From the NCBI GenBank assembly GCA_948567375.1, contig OX419762.1:439001-503000 (forward strand): a DNA stretch of 64,000 nucleotides, read 5' to 3'. Origin of the DNA: Lunularia cruciata (lineage: Eukaryota; Streptophyta; Marchantiopsida; Lunulariales; Lunulariaceae). The notes under the pieces were generated by a model. It searched no databases. It saw only the letters and a program-made list of their open reading frames with translations, and was not told where the DNA came from. Positions 1-10,859 of this stretch are shown piece by piece. Positions within the stretch are counted from its first letter, which is position 1; each line of letters opens with the position of its first letter. The translations under genes and the position numbers were made by a program.

Positions 1-82
1 GCATAGTCCCTATATTACCACTCATGGCTTTTTGCAATCTAATTATTTGTATGGAGGAAGTCTCCTTGTTGTATTGGGCCTA
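1..82 (+). repeat. Probable 3' tail of the 5' LTR of element R-A
   Basis: Non-coding flank left of the first 3.8-kb unit. With that unit (83-3244) removed, this stretch joins a sequence containing TGGTATCACAAGC, which resembles the initiator-Met tRNA primer-binding site (usually TGGTATCAGAGC). This suggests these bases are the end of an LTR that continues to the left of the window. No second copy of this LTR was found by eye further right, so the call is an inference. Confidence 0.35.
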
Positions 83-3000
83 TGTGACAACCCGGCAAAT
101 ATCACTTTTGCGGTAATCGGGTCAGTAAAGTTTGTTCCCGTAGAGATACTATCCAGAATTGGTCAAATACAAAGTCAAAAGTCACAATTGCAGTTCTTCT
201 TGATTGCTTCTTTAATCTCTCAGGTAGAAACTACACCCAAAAGAGAGTAACAAGCTCACAATCTTGACAACTTGTCACGAATACACACATATAATCACAT
301 CATAGTAAATTCTGTCCAAACAACTCTTGATTGTGATGATTCAGATTCTCCCAAAGACGGCACTTCACTGCAAAGACCGATTTTGCCTCAAAATTGTGTT
401 CCACCCCTCCACTGAAGGCACAACTTCCTTGATCAAAATTGCTTCACATCAACTTTGTATTGTACTCACCAATGCAGAATACTAACAACACTACAATTCC
501 TCTCAGATCTGTCAAGGCATTGCTCTGATGCACTTCACTCAGGATCAAACACACAAAATGAAGATCAAGGCTATAGATTCCAACATCCACAGACACACTG
601 ACTTGCTCTTTGGAATTCTCCACACACTCACAAACACAAACACAAAATTGATAATCGGAATTAAGCTTGAGTGATGAGTACTGAGAACAACACTTCGCTT
701 TATCTATCTTCAGAAAGTTGAATATTGAATAACATTGTACTGCAAATGCTCCACTTAAATACTGAAGCAAATGGCAGACTCGCCTACCTAGGCACTGCTT
801 CCTAACATCCTTTCCTACCTGCATATCCTAAATGACAGTTTATCATTTCATATCTGCCTCTTCTTATCTCAAAATTGACTTCTATCCCGATCCGATGTCT
901 ACCTCATCATCGGCTTCCAAACCCAATGATCTTCCTATTACTTCACCTTCTTTGAGTATGACTGATTCTACTAATTTCTTCACTAATTCTACAACTTCTA
1001 CACTACAATCTACAATTGAACTCCGGGTTCTTGCCTAGACGCAAACTCTCTCTGCTATGCTTGATCTTTTGCTGTGGCACTTTTCTTCAAGCTGTCCAAC
1101 TCCTGCTCCATCACAATGTTCATCGCCTTCAAATGGACATTCTCGATGTGCACATCACTCACTTCCTCCTTCATCTTGCTCAGCCACATTGCCTGCTCCT
1201 TCAATTCTCCGGCTTGCCTCTATAATTCTTTTTCTCTAACCTCGTAGCTTTCTTGTAATAGGCTCAGCATTTTCTTCCTTGAGTCTTCCTCCCTCCGAAG
1301 TTCTTCAATTTCTTCATGTCTTTGGACTTGTTGCTCCTGCAACCCCTTCACTTCACTCAACAGATGCTTCACCACCTGCAGCTCATTCATCTCTTTCCTT
1401 CGATCTTGGGCAATTCCTCTCCAATGTTCTTTCAACAGCTCAAGCAATGGTGTGACCACCTTCGTCAAATATGGTATCCCGCTAAAGTTTTCTTCCTCTT
1501 CATTGCCACCTTTGTTTGGAGTCTTCTCTTGCATCATCGGCTCCTTCATTTGAAGTCGTGATCTTTGTATCTTCATCGTGTCAGCACTATCTTTGTCTTG
1601 GCCTCTTGAACTCGGCCCCGTGGGATACTCCTCCTTCTCTTCAGGTCTTGGCTTGTTCTCCACCATCGCCTCACCAGCCTCACTTACTACCACCGATTGC
1701 TGGACTTCTGGCTCTCCCTCACTTTTGCTCCCAGACTCCTCACTTTTCAAGGTGAGCTCTTCTTCTTTCAAGTCCTCTTCTTGCGACTCAGTTTCCTCTT
1801 CAGACTCCAATCTCGATGATGCACCTCTTACAACTTTGGCGGTCTTCAACATCAGCCGCCGAGTCTTTCTTTGCATGGGAGACGTCTTGGCTTCTTTGGG
1901 TTTGCTTTGCTTCTTTGTCTTCGGACTGGTAACATCTTTGATTTTCCATTGTCCCGTCCTTGCAAAGTACTTGTCATTTGCTCACAGATGAAGCATATAC
2001 TAGCGCTCCTCATTGTTTGCTTCCCGTCTTAAATTGGGGTGCATGTGCGACACCATACAATGACGCTCATCTTTGGACAGCAAGTTCAGCCCAAAGTAGA
2101 AATGAGCTGCAAATGGTGCAAAATAATGCGGTGGCGAGCCCGTTCTCTAATTCACCACCATCTGCCTCATTTAGTGATGAAAGCACCTTGCCCAATTCGC
2201 TAGAATTCCTGCAAACATCTGATGGAAAAAGACTACCTACTGCATGGTCACGTAAGTTGTTCGTTCAGGCTTGAACATGGCCATCATTGCTCCCACGATA
2301 CTTCTTCAGATTGGGTCCCGAGAGGACTCCACCTTGTAACCATTTGTAGTTCTTGGAGCAAAAAATGAGTTACGGATCTCCGCCGTCTCCTCTGCAACAT
2401 CACAGTTCTGATAGAAGGTGATCCCTATTGGCTCTCTTGCTTCTCTCCCCAATACTAACTTCCAATCCAACTCAGTCCATCGAGCCGGATTGCCTCTCTT
2501 CCCCTCCACCTCGGGACACTCCTCACAATTATTGGCAGCGATTTCTGCCATTACTCACGGGAAACTGAAATTCCAGTTCCATGCTAAAAATGTAATACAA
2601 AGTCTAACCAAGACTTTGATCCTAGCTACTACATCTACTCTTTGGATTGCAAAACCTCTCACCGCTAGCGCGTTGGCCATCTTCTTTGCCATGATTTGTT
2701 CTCTCGTTCTACGCTGTTGGAAAACAAGACCCTCTCTTGGATGAGACACTCTAACTCCCTCAGGGTTTTGGAAAATCTCACTCTTGATGGGCTTCCGGAC
2801 ACGCATTACTGCAGGATGACTACTCAAAGGAATTGGAAATTTACTCAGAGTGTTTGAATTCCCCCTGCGCAGTTGCAATTTTATTAGTCATTCTTCAGTT
2901 GATTTTGTCGGTGATTTTCTCTCTTCTGCGTGCACTCTCGGTCATTGTCAAGACATGATTCTTCTGCCCCTGCCGTTTCTTGAAATGTAGTTTCTTGCCA

Positions 3001-3244
3001 TGTACAGAGGTTGTTAAACGGTTTTTTTCTTTCCTACGTCTTCCAACCCAAAGACGGTGATCTTTGGAATTTTTCCGGCGTACTCCTCTTCTGAGTACCT
3101 CCATCATTGGATCCGATGTCCGCTTCTTCGGCTTTCCTCCGAAGTTACTTCCGTCCATTCTTTGTCCGCAATTCGACTTTTTTGTGCTTAATTTGTCTCT
3201 TAAACACTACTAACCATAGAAAAACAAAAAATGTAGGTACCACA
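83..3244 (-). mobile_element. G1: copy of the 3.8-kb giant LTR-like family (3162 bp, minus strand)
   Basis: Read on the minus strand it starts TGTGGTACCTACATTTTTTG at 3244 and ends GCCGGGTTGTCACA at 83, the same ends as seven other units in this window. The flanking 5-mers are GCCTA (78-82) and TCCTA (3245-3249), a 5-bp target duplication with one mismatch. It is about 600 bp shorter than G3-G8. Protein similarity groups it with G5. It sits between the presumed LTR end and primer-binding site of R-A. No internal retroviral region adjoins it, so it stands alone. Confidence 0.85.
882..2878 (-). pseudogene. G1-encoded giant-LTR protein, decayed
   Basis: The product is unknown; no named family was recognised. 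Minus-strand pieces at 2878-2555, 2551-2306 and 1876-1220 follow the order of the longer G8 frame. First comes an N-terminal domain with the core words NPARWTELDWKLVLG and NGYKVES, then an acidic stretch, then a Glu/Lys-rich coiled coil (ELLKEHWRG, EVKGLQEQQVQRHEEIEELR). It ends about residue DDEVDIGS just before a TAG at 882-884. Frameshifts and stops break it and the middle is shortened. The N-terminus (SEIFQNPEGVRVS) matches G5 closely and G7/G8 only in the core. Confidence 0.7.
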
Positions 3245-3716
3245 TCCTATATATGGTATCACAAGCAATGCTTGTATACAACTAACTTCTAGTAGTTTTT
3301 CTTGCAAGTCTACCCATATCTCTTGTACCCCCACCTATTTTTCAGCTACCTTGCTCCCATAAAAACCACGTAAATGGAAGATATCCTCATCAACTTGGAA
3401 CATTTGGAGAATCTCCACTTAGCACACCAACTCAAAGAGAATAATCCAATTAACACTCCAATCCAAGGAGAAATCTCTTGTACTTACAATGTGGAGTGGG
3501 ACCACACCAATGCTCAATGTGCTACTCTATACATTTTGAATTTTTGTATCCCATTGTGGGAGGTATTAGCATGTCATGGTAAACTCTAGAACACTACAAG
3601 ATTCCATGAACCTCAAGAAGAAAGGGCACATGCCGTAGATGTTGTTCCACAACAAAACAACTTCAACCAACACTTACATGACCTACCCTTACAAGGTAGA
3701 CAAGGAAATTTTTTGG
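3245..3716 (+). pseudogene. R-A: primer-binding region and start of gag
   Basis: After the G1 target duplication comes ATGGTATCACAAGC, a likely degenerate primer-binding site, then a leader. An open frame follows at 3374-3589 (start MEDILINLEHLEN), continuing past a stop to about 3716 with QGRQGNF. The gag call rests on position, plus the zinc-knuckle remnant that resumes the same strand at 22094 once R-B is removed. The gag core is too diverged to place in a lineage. Confidence 0.4.
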
Positions 3717-4403
3717 TGAGCCAACCTATCTCTCACTCAAGATGAACCTTTGATTGCTATTATGCTAGCACACCATGGACTAAGAAGGCAAAGAACCCCA
3801 ACTCTATCATACTCCTCCAAGGCTAACACTCCAAGATTCAAGACATTGTTCACTAGAGAACTCAATGAGATAGAGATAGTTGCAAATCAAAGGATGATGA
3901 GTACCTCCTCACCCCTAGTTTATATACTTGTGAAGTAGTTATGCACCAAAATTACTAATTACTTGAGTAACTCAAGTTATTTAGCTAAAAGTCAAGTAAA
4001 GTCAAAAGTTAAAGAAATATTCATACTCATGGGCATATTTTCCTAAGCATGTGGTCTTATCTTGAACCAACCACTAAATCAAGGATTACTTCACATAGGC
4101 TATCCTTGGACTATAAAAGAGTCCAAAACAAAAAAGCTTGCAGATCCAAGAGTTCTCATCTCTTTCTTCAAAACCAAACACTTAGGAACTATACCAATTC
4201 AACACTCTAGAATCCAAAATAGTGGTGCTCATCTTTTTCACTTCCTCTAAATTAAGGTCTCCTTTATCTTAGCTATAACTAACTTGAGCTAATCATGACT
4301 AATGTAGAACCAACCTTTATCTCTATATAAGTAATATCTCAAAAGTACTAATAATACCAAACTAAATATCACAATACCACATACAAGCACAAATAGTAAC
4401 ATT
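3717..4403 (-). repeat. R-B 3' LTR (left copy)
   Basis: About 687 bp, aligning end to end with 15789-16408 plus 22024-22093. Shared landmarks are the Tyr-rich stretch near 3750-3940, a minus-strand TATATAAAC box, plus-strand ACTATAAAAG at about 4108 and the terminal ACATACAAGCACAAATAG. The outer limits are set at TG (3717) and ACA (4403) by comparing the copies and may be off by several bases. Confidence 0.6.
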
Positions 4404-4923
4404 TAGACCATACTTGAGAGTAGATAACCTCCTCTATCTCTTCAAGTGTCAATGGTGATTTATTTAGGTCCTTCAAAACCTTTGGCTTGGGTGAAAAATC
4501 CATAGCACACAAGGGATACACATCTGAATTAGATTTGGATTCATTCTCCTCCATGGATGTCTCTTCTTCCATGCTTATGTCCACACCTGAAGCTCCTTTT
4601 TTTTGAATTTGATTCCCAATAATCAGAAGATGGTGTATCTAAATGTGAAGTGTTGGTGGTGTTAGTGATAGGCAGTATAACTCTATGGTTTGATGGCCCA
4701 ATCTTCAAGTACCTTTTGTGCCATTGATCAGTTGTGCATGCTGCTCTCACCCATGGTTTCCCAAGAAGCAAATCATAGCTTGAATCCTTCAAGACTTAGA
4801 AAGTCATGAGATTTTGATCTCCCATAACTGAAACTACTACCTTATCATCACCCCTACTAGTAAAACTTGTTGCTTTTTTGCCATGCTCACCACAAATCTT
4901 GAAGGTCTAGAGAGTATCATACT
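4404..4923 (-). pseudogene. R-B protease-like remnant
   Basis: Minus-strand frames at 4792-4541 and 4584-4369 carry YDLLLGKPWVRAA, which matches the C-terminal flap region of retroelement aspartic proteases (family form LLGxPWL). An acidic linker (EETSMEENESKS) follows. The active-site D(S/T)G is not visible in this piece. The fragment is cut on the right by G2 at 4924. It ends at the LTR with no RT after it. Confidence 0.55.
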
Positions 4924-6330
4924 TGTGACAACCAGGAAAATATCTCTTTTGCGTTAATTAGGTTAGTAAAGTTTATTCTCGTAAAGATACAAGTCAAAAA
5001 TATCCAAATACAAAGCAAAGTAACCAAATCAGTTCTTTTTGAATACTTCTTTAATCTCCTAGGTAGAAACCACACCTAGAAGAGAGTAACAAGCACTAGA
5101 TCACAATCTTGTCACCCATAATCACAATCTTTCAATTTTGTCCAAACAAACTTGATTGTGATGATTTAGTCACTCCCAAAAACGGCTACTTCATTAAAAA
5201 ATGACTTCACCTTAGAATTGTGTTCTACTCCTCCATTCATTGCACAACTTCCTTGATAAAAATTGCTTCACATCAACACCATGCTGCACTCACAATTGCA
5301 TAATACTACCAACACTACAATTCCTCTCAGATTTATCAAGGCATTGCTTTGATTGCTATCCACTCAAGATCAAACACATAGAATGGAATCAAAGACATAG
5401 AATCCAACATCTAATACTCAAAATTGCACTTCAAATTTCTCCCAATGCTCACAAACACACGGATAGAGTTGATTCTCAAAATTAAGCCCAAGCAACAAGC
5501 ATTGCTTCACAACACTTTGCTTTATCTATCTTCAAAATTACAAATGTTGAACAACATAAGATTGCAAATGTCTCCTTTAAATAAGTAGAGCACTTTGACA
5601 GTTACTACCACCTATACCATTCTACAACTTTACCAACCTGTAGATCCAAAATGACAATGCACCTCTTTATATTTGTCTCTTCATATCTCAAACTGTTACT
5701 ATTTTGATCTGATGTCAACCTTGACTTTTACTTCCAAACTTGAAGTAACTTCACGCACTTCTCTATCTTTGAGTCTATCTATTATTGCTAAATCTTCTGC
5801 CAATTCTCCTACCTCTTCACATTGAACTACAATTAAAGACATGGGTAATATTTCTACATCTTTATCTTGCAACCACTCTCTCCTAATGTTTCCAATAATT
5901 GACCCAAAGATACTCATTGTTTGATCTTGCACTTTGGGTTCATTCATTATTTGTACTTCTCCTTCAATTTCTATCCTATCTTCAATTTGAACTCAAATTA
6001 AAGTCATTGATATCCTAACTATCTTTCTTTGACCTAACTATTTTAAATGCTTAAGACATATGTCCCAAAGACTCCTACATCAATGTTTGACTACCTCACT
6101 TTTGGGTTGCTTTTGTCTTGAGGCAAATTCTCTTGACCCAAAGGTATGTAAACTTGAAGTCATATAAATCCAAAGTTGTATAGACCCAAAGAACCCAACC
6201 TGAAGATATCAACCCAAAGTCACTCAACTACTCCAAACATTTACTACAAAAACTTCAAATGCTTGTAACTTTTTCTATATACCTCTAAACTTTGAAATTT
6301 TGGTGGCAATGGAAAGCCTTGAAGAAGACA
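4924..6330 (-). mobile_element. G2: truncated copy of the giant LTR-like family
   Basis: Starts TGTGACAACCAGG at 4924, the family terminus in reverse. It follows the R/U5-like end of the family to about 5690 (ATTGTGTTCTACTCC, CTCAGATTTATCAAGGCATTG), then the coding C-terminus around 5700-5960. Beyond that only sequence resembling the U3 start (repeated ACCCAAAG words) continues to about 6330. The N-terminal and coiled-coil coding region is missing, so this is an internally deleted copy. The other terminus and target duplication were not found; R-C lies immediately to the right. Confidence 0.65.
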
Positions 6331-6347
6331 CTTCTAACAAGACATAG

Positions 6348-7053
6348 TGTAATAGCAAGAGCTAGCCATATGATCTAGATGTGAAATTTAGTTTGGTAAT
6401 ATCTAGAATGATGTTATACATGATGGTCAAAATAGATCAAATAGAAGTATCACCAAAAGAGTACTTCTACTAATAGAGAAAAAACCAAAATAGACTTGAG
6501 AACCTTAGAACCAATAGCTAGACATATGATTTAAAGGTGAGCATTGGTTTGGTAACATCTAAAAAGATGTTACACATGATAGACTAAACAGATCAAAAAG
6601 AAGTATCACCAAAAGGGGACTTCTACTAAAAGAGTAGGAACTAAAATATGCCTGAAATCTTTGAAGGCAATTTTGGAGGTCTAAACGGATGAATTAGGCC
6701 TTGAAAATGTGCAAATGCCCCCTTGCAAAGTTTGTCTCATCAAGAGCTTTCCAATGGTATGTTACGTGATTCTGATACTCCTACACAAAGATTCCCTAAA
6801 AGATTCCCTCTGGTCAAAGCTTGTTTGACCAACCAGATAGGACTTAGACCGACATGTCACCCAGTCCAAGTAAGTAATCCAAGGATGGAGCTTGCTGACA
6901 TGTCACCTATCTGTGTGCCTAATCCTATGGTGGAGCTTCATTGGAGGAGATCTTCTTTGTCTATATAATAAAGAGAAGGTGCTCCTTTGGGGCACCAAAT
7001 GTTGAGTGTATAATTTGTGTTTCTCTCTCTTCTCTTGTCATATAAGTATTATA
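6348..7053 (+). repeat. R-C 5' LTR
   Basis: Starts TGTAATAGC and ends TATTATA, where the 3' LTR has TATTACA. It contains a direct duplication of about 156 bp (see separate entry) and a TATATAATA box at 6962. The solo LTR at 43934-44674 belongs to the same family. Confidence 0.85.
6360..6650 (+). repeat. Tandem duplication inside the R-C LTR U3
   Basis: AGCTAGCCATATGAT (from 6360) recurs as AGCTAGACATATGAT (from 6516), about 156 bp later. Both are followed by GGTAA(C/T)ATCT, GATGTTA, AGTATCACC and ACTTCTACTA. The same pair is present in the 3' LTR and in the solo LTR at 43934, so it predates these insertions. Repeated U3 blocks upstream of a TATA box are typical of enhancers, which is inference here. 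Confidence 0.75.
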
Positions 7054-7054
7054 A

Positions 7055-7066
7055 TGGTATCAGAGC
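7055..7066 (+). promoter_or_regulatory. R-C primer-binding site
   Basis: TGGTATCAGAGC, one base after the 5' LTR end. This is the usual plant LTR-element site complementary to the 3' end of initiator methionine tRNA. Confidence 0.85.
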
Positions 7067-7193
7067 AAGTGTCTTAGTCCAAGAGAGTGGATCACCCTTC
7101 TTGGAAGAGCACAAACTACTAAAATTGAGTAATTTGAGGTGGAGAACATAAAGTAATTGCTAGACTTAGGAAGGACTTTAGAGAGCGGACGGG

Positions 7194-7623
7194 ATGGATG
7201 CACCGAGAGGACAATTTCCCGCACCTAGCTTTCCATTCTTGAATCCATTCCACATCAAGGTTATGTACATCTAGCATGAGCAAATGAGGGTATCATTAGT
7301 TTATCACTTTGGCGTAGAATTCATGGACAGGATGATGAACTCACCAAACTCGGTGATTCTACTTGTGGTGATATATGACAGAGAGTGGGATTTGACAATC
7401 TACATTCTACTATGAGAATATGGATGTGAATGTCCCAAATCCTCTCCCTTTGAACACTCAAGTAGAAATCCATTATGTAGTGAGACCAAAAGTGATGTTT
7501 AGAGATTTTGTGGTTAGAAATTTTAGCAAGGAGTATTATCAACGAGTGATAGCTTTTGAGGTCCCAATGGTAGTTCCGATAGTTCATGCGCCTTCCAGAG
7601 TGATCATATTGACTATGTATTGA
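7194..7623 (+). pseudogene. R-C small extra ORF between primer site and gag (ORF0-like)
   Basis: A region upstream of the gag start codon. It opens with MDAPRGQFPAP at 7194 and continues in another frame at 7420-7623, which includes PNPLPLN, VMFRDFVVRNF and VPMVVPIV. R-D has a similar product at the same position (PNPLPPN, HFTQFIASRFG, LILPIV). No known domain was recognised. It could be an N-terminal part of gag that has gone out of frame, but both elements then start a separate gag with its own ATG. Confidence 0.45.
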
Positions 7624-7656
7624 AGTAGACATTAGCAATTGAGTGTTGCAGAAACC

Positions 7657-8757
7657 ATGGATCCACAATTGCAAGAGATGGTGCAAGGAATGCAAGGGAT
7701 GTTGAATGAATTTTGAGAGATTAAGATGACCATGGAGACATTACAAAGTCAAGTGCAGATCCTCAAGAACAATCAAGCCATGCAAGAAGAAGAGATGTCT
7801 CAAAACCCAATACCTGCAACTGAAGTACTTGGAGAGGCACTTGTGCCTACAAACCCTATCAACAATGAAACCACATTGCTACTCCGGATGAAGAAGACCT
7901 GCAACATTAAGCCTTACAAGGGGCATCGTATGATAGGAGTAGTGGAAAATTGGATCTCAAGAATGAATCAATATTTCCGATTGTTCTCAACAGAGATCAC
8001 GGAGCTTGCTGCAAGCATGTTTGCATGTGGGTACTTGACCAATAAAGCCCTCATACGGTATGATGCTTGGGAATGATCCATGTTGGCAGAGAGAAGGAAT
8101 GTCACGTGGACATCAATGCAAGAAGGATTGTTGAAGAATTTCCAATCGGTGGATTTTGTGCAGATGGCTCAAACCCGACTATGGGGATTGAGATAGAAGA
8201 ACAATGTACAAGAGTATGTGGAGGCATTTCTGGATCTACAAGTTGCAATAACCAACATGAGTCCAATAGAGGCTCTTGACAACTTCAAATGAGGATTAAG
8301 GGAGCGGATTCGCCAAGAAGTCATGGTGCAAAATCCTCACACGGTATTTGAAGCCATTGCTTGTGCATAGAGAATAGTAGGAGCATTGGGTGGAGGTGAA
8401 GGAGTAGTTCTACCTCAACATTATTGGGTAGAAATACCACACATGGGTGGACCCGTACCAATGGAATTGGGCAACCTTCAATTTTGAGATCAAGGAGCAC
8501 AACCGCTTCAAGAGGAGCATGGACGGGTAGAAGAACAAAGAGATGGAGTCCCACAAGGAGAAGGAACTCAAGGAGAACAACGCCATTGTTACAATTGTGC
8601 CCATATTGGGCACATATCTACCAACTGTTGCACTTGTTTCCCTAGAGGCCCTCGGCCTTCATACAAGCAATCTTTGAACAACATGGTGAGGTGCATTGAA
8701 GAAGAGGAGGTGGAAAACGCTTCAGAAAACAAAACTCGCTAGTAAATGTACCTTGCG
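7657..8757 (+). pseudogene. R-C gag
   Basis: Structural polyprotein remnant. It starts MDPQLQEMVQGMQG, continues in the frame at 7726-8076 (coiled heptads, then NWISRMNQYFRLF typical of the gag core), and ends with a zinc knuckle CYNCAHIGHISTNC at about 8590-8631 (C-x2-C-x4-H-x4-C, complete). Stops and frameshifts lie between. The knuckle normally binds the element RNA during particle assembly. Confidence 0.8.
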
Positions 8758-8840
8758 GCCTTACTGGCTCAATAAGGAAGAAGAGAAGTGAGGGAAGGAA
8801 GAAGACTAATGTGCAAAGATCATGAAAGGCAACCTCACAA

Positions 8841-9158
8841 TTGATTGTCGTGAATAGAGTCATAGAAGGCAATCAAGTGAGAGTATTAATTGATCTGGGA
8901 GCAACAAAGAATTTCTTATCTCACTCTATTGCAATAAGATTGGGAATGGATCTAGAGAGAGATGAGAGTGAAGAAGTAGAGTTTCCTAATAGGCAAACAG
9001 AGAGGATTGAATCATTACCTAGACGGGTCACACTCTCTATAGGAGAATATCAAGAAGCAATTGAGTGGCAAGTGATACAATTAGCTTGTTATGATGCAAT
9101 CTTAGGCATGCCATGGATGGAGCATTTCAACCCTATGGTAGATTGGAGGAAGAAGTAG
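8841..9158 (+). pseudogene. R-C aspartic protease
   Basis: A 105-residue open stretch with the hydrophobic lead-in VRVLIDLGATKNF and the C-terminal ILGMPWMEHFNP. The family active site is D-(S/T)-G-A; here it reads DLGA, so the Ser/Thr next to the catalytic Asp is lost. Length and position between zinc knuckle and RT fit retropepsin. Confidence 0.85.
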
Positions 9159-9199
9159 TGAGAACCAACCAATGTTCAATCATTGGGGTTAAAGAAAAA

Positions 9200-9990
9200 T
9201 CACCCAGGCATGATCTACCTCTATATGTCATAGGGACGGCAATTGTCTATAAGACCGATAGATGTTTCATGGGTCTAATAAGAGAAGTCAAGAGTGCACA
9301 ACTCAATGGACAAATTCCTGAGAAATTGAAGGCTGTGGTGGATGAATTTCAAGATATCTTTCCCAATGATCTACCCTCAGGATTACCACCAAAAAGGAGA
9401 GTAGATCATAAAATTGAGACACTCCCGAGGAGATGGAGGCCATCCTTCTCCTTGTAAGGCCCCATATTGCCCATCACCTCATGAGTTGGAGGAGTGTAAG
9501 ATTCAAATTGAGGAGATGCTGCAAAAGGGGTTCATCCAACCTAGCGTATCACCATATGGGGCTCTTGTCTTGTTTGTGAAGAAGAAGGATGGTACAATGC
9601 ACATGTGCATTGACTATCGAGGTGTCAATCAACAAATGGTGAAGAAAAAATACCCCTTACCTTGCATGGATGACTTGTTTGATCAACTCCATGGATTGAG
9701 ATACTTCACCAAATTGGACTTGCGGAGTGGTTACAATCAAATCCAAATTGAAGAGGAGGATGTGTACAAAACTGCCTTTCAAACCAGGTATGGCCGTTTT
9801 GAGAATCTTGTGATGTCTTTTGGCCTCACCAATGCACCTACCACTTTTATGAGTCTAATGACTGACATATTTTTTCCATACTTGGATAAGTCTGTTATCA
9901 TCTTCTTGGATGATATCTTAGTATACAGTAGCACAATGATGGAACACAAACAACATCTATGAGAGGTCTTCCAGATTCTAAGACAGAATC
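9200..9990 (+). pseudogene. R-C reverse transcriptase
   Basis: Overlapping frames at 9113-9457 and 9414-9962 carry the Ty3 RT landmarks in order: [35 protein letters not shown] and the catalytic FLDDILVYS (YxDD box). A frameshift near 9420-9450 and a stop at 9961-9963 interrupt it. Position after protease fits gag-pol order. Confidence 0.9.
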
Positions 9991-9992
9991 AA

Positions 9993-10781
9993 TTGTATGC
10001 CAAAATCTCAAAGTGCGAGTTTGGCAAGTCTGAAGTAGACTACTTGGGGCATAGAGTAAGTGTAGAGGGCATTCAAGTATTGATAGATGAAATAGAGGTC
10101 ATTCAAAAATGGAATGCCCCACAAGATCAGACTCAACTAAAGAGCTTCTTGGGGTTGATGGGATTCTATTATAGATTTGTCAAGGACTTCTCCAAGGTTG
10201 CACAACCTTTAACGGCACTACTTGGCAAGGGGAAGAAGTGGACATGGGGAACCACACAAGAGTTGGCCTTTCAAGAATTGAAAGTCACCTTGCTACATGC
10301 ACCAATCTTGAAGTGGTATGACCCGAAACGTCCAATCAATCTGTTGGCTACAGATGCATCAGGCATAGCAATAGGAGCAATCCTACAACAAGAGTGGCAT
10401 GACGGATGGCATCCAATTGCATATTTCTCTTGAAAGTTATTAACGGTAGAGCGTAACTACCACACCATAGAATGAGAAGAGTTGGCTATCGTTTTGGCAA
10501 CCAAGCATTGGAAGCACTATCTGGGCAAGAAGGCATTTGTAGTAGAGATAGACCACAAACCTCTAGTCTACCTTGAGACACAGAAGGATCTATCTTGTCG
10601 CCAGATTTGGTGGGCAAAGTGGCAACAACACTTCAACATGACAATCACCTATGTGGAAGGTAAGAAGCAACTTGCAGATGCATTCACCTACATGCCAATG
10701 GCAAACAACTTGGTGGTAGAGGTTAAGATTAACTCTAAATTCTGGCCAGAGATTCTAGCTGCTACAAAAACTGATCCATAG
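9993..10781 (+). pseudogene. R-C RT thumb/connection and RNase H
   Basis: The first frame (9993-10433) has YLGHRVSVEGI and the RNase H start LLATDASGIAIGAILQQ, with the first catalytic Asp. The next (10482-10781) has LAIVLATKHWKHYL-type sequence, the second acidic site and VEGKKQLADAFT, the end of the domain (usual form N-x-x-A-D-A-L-S). A single stop near 10432 separates them. Confidence 0.85.
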
Positions 10782-10859
10782 ATTGTAGAAGCACAATCAT
10801 CCAAAGGCATCACTAGCACCCAAGGACTCACTTTTCATGATGGCAGATTATGGATCCCA

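Noticed and set aside
1016-1991. Plus-strand Ser/Leu/Pro-rich ORFs opposite the G1 coiled coil
   Set aside because: Antisense shadows of the Glu/Lys-rich minus-strand frame; similar shadows occur in G4, G6, G7 and G8.
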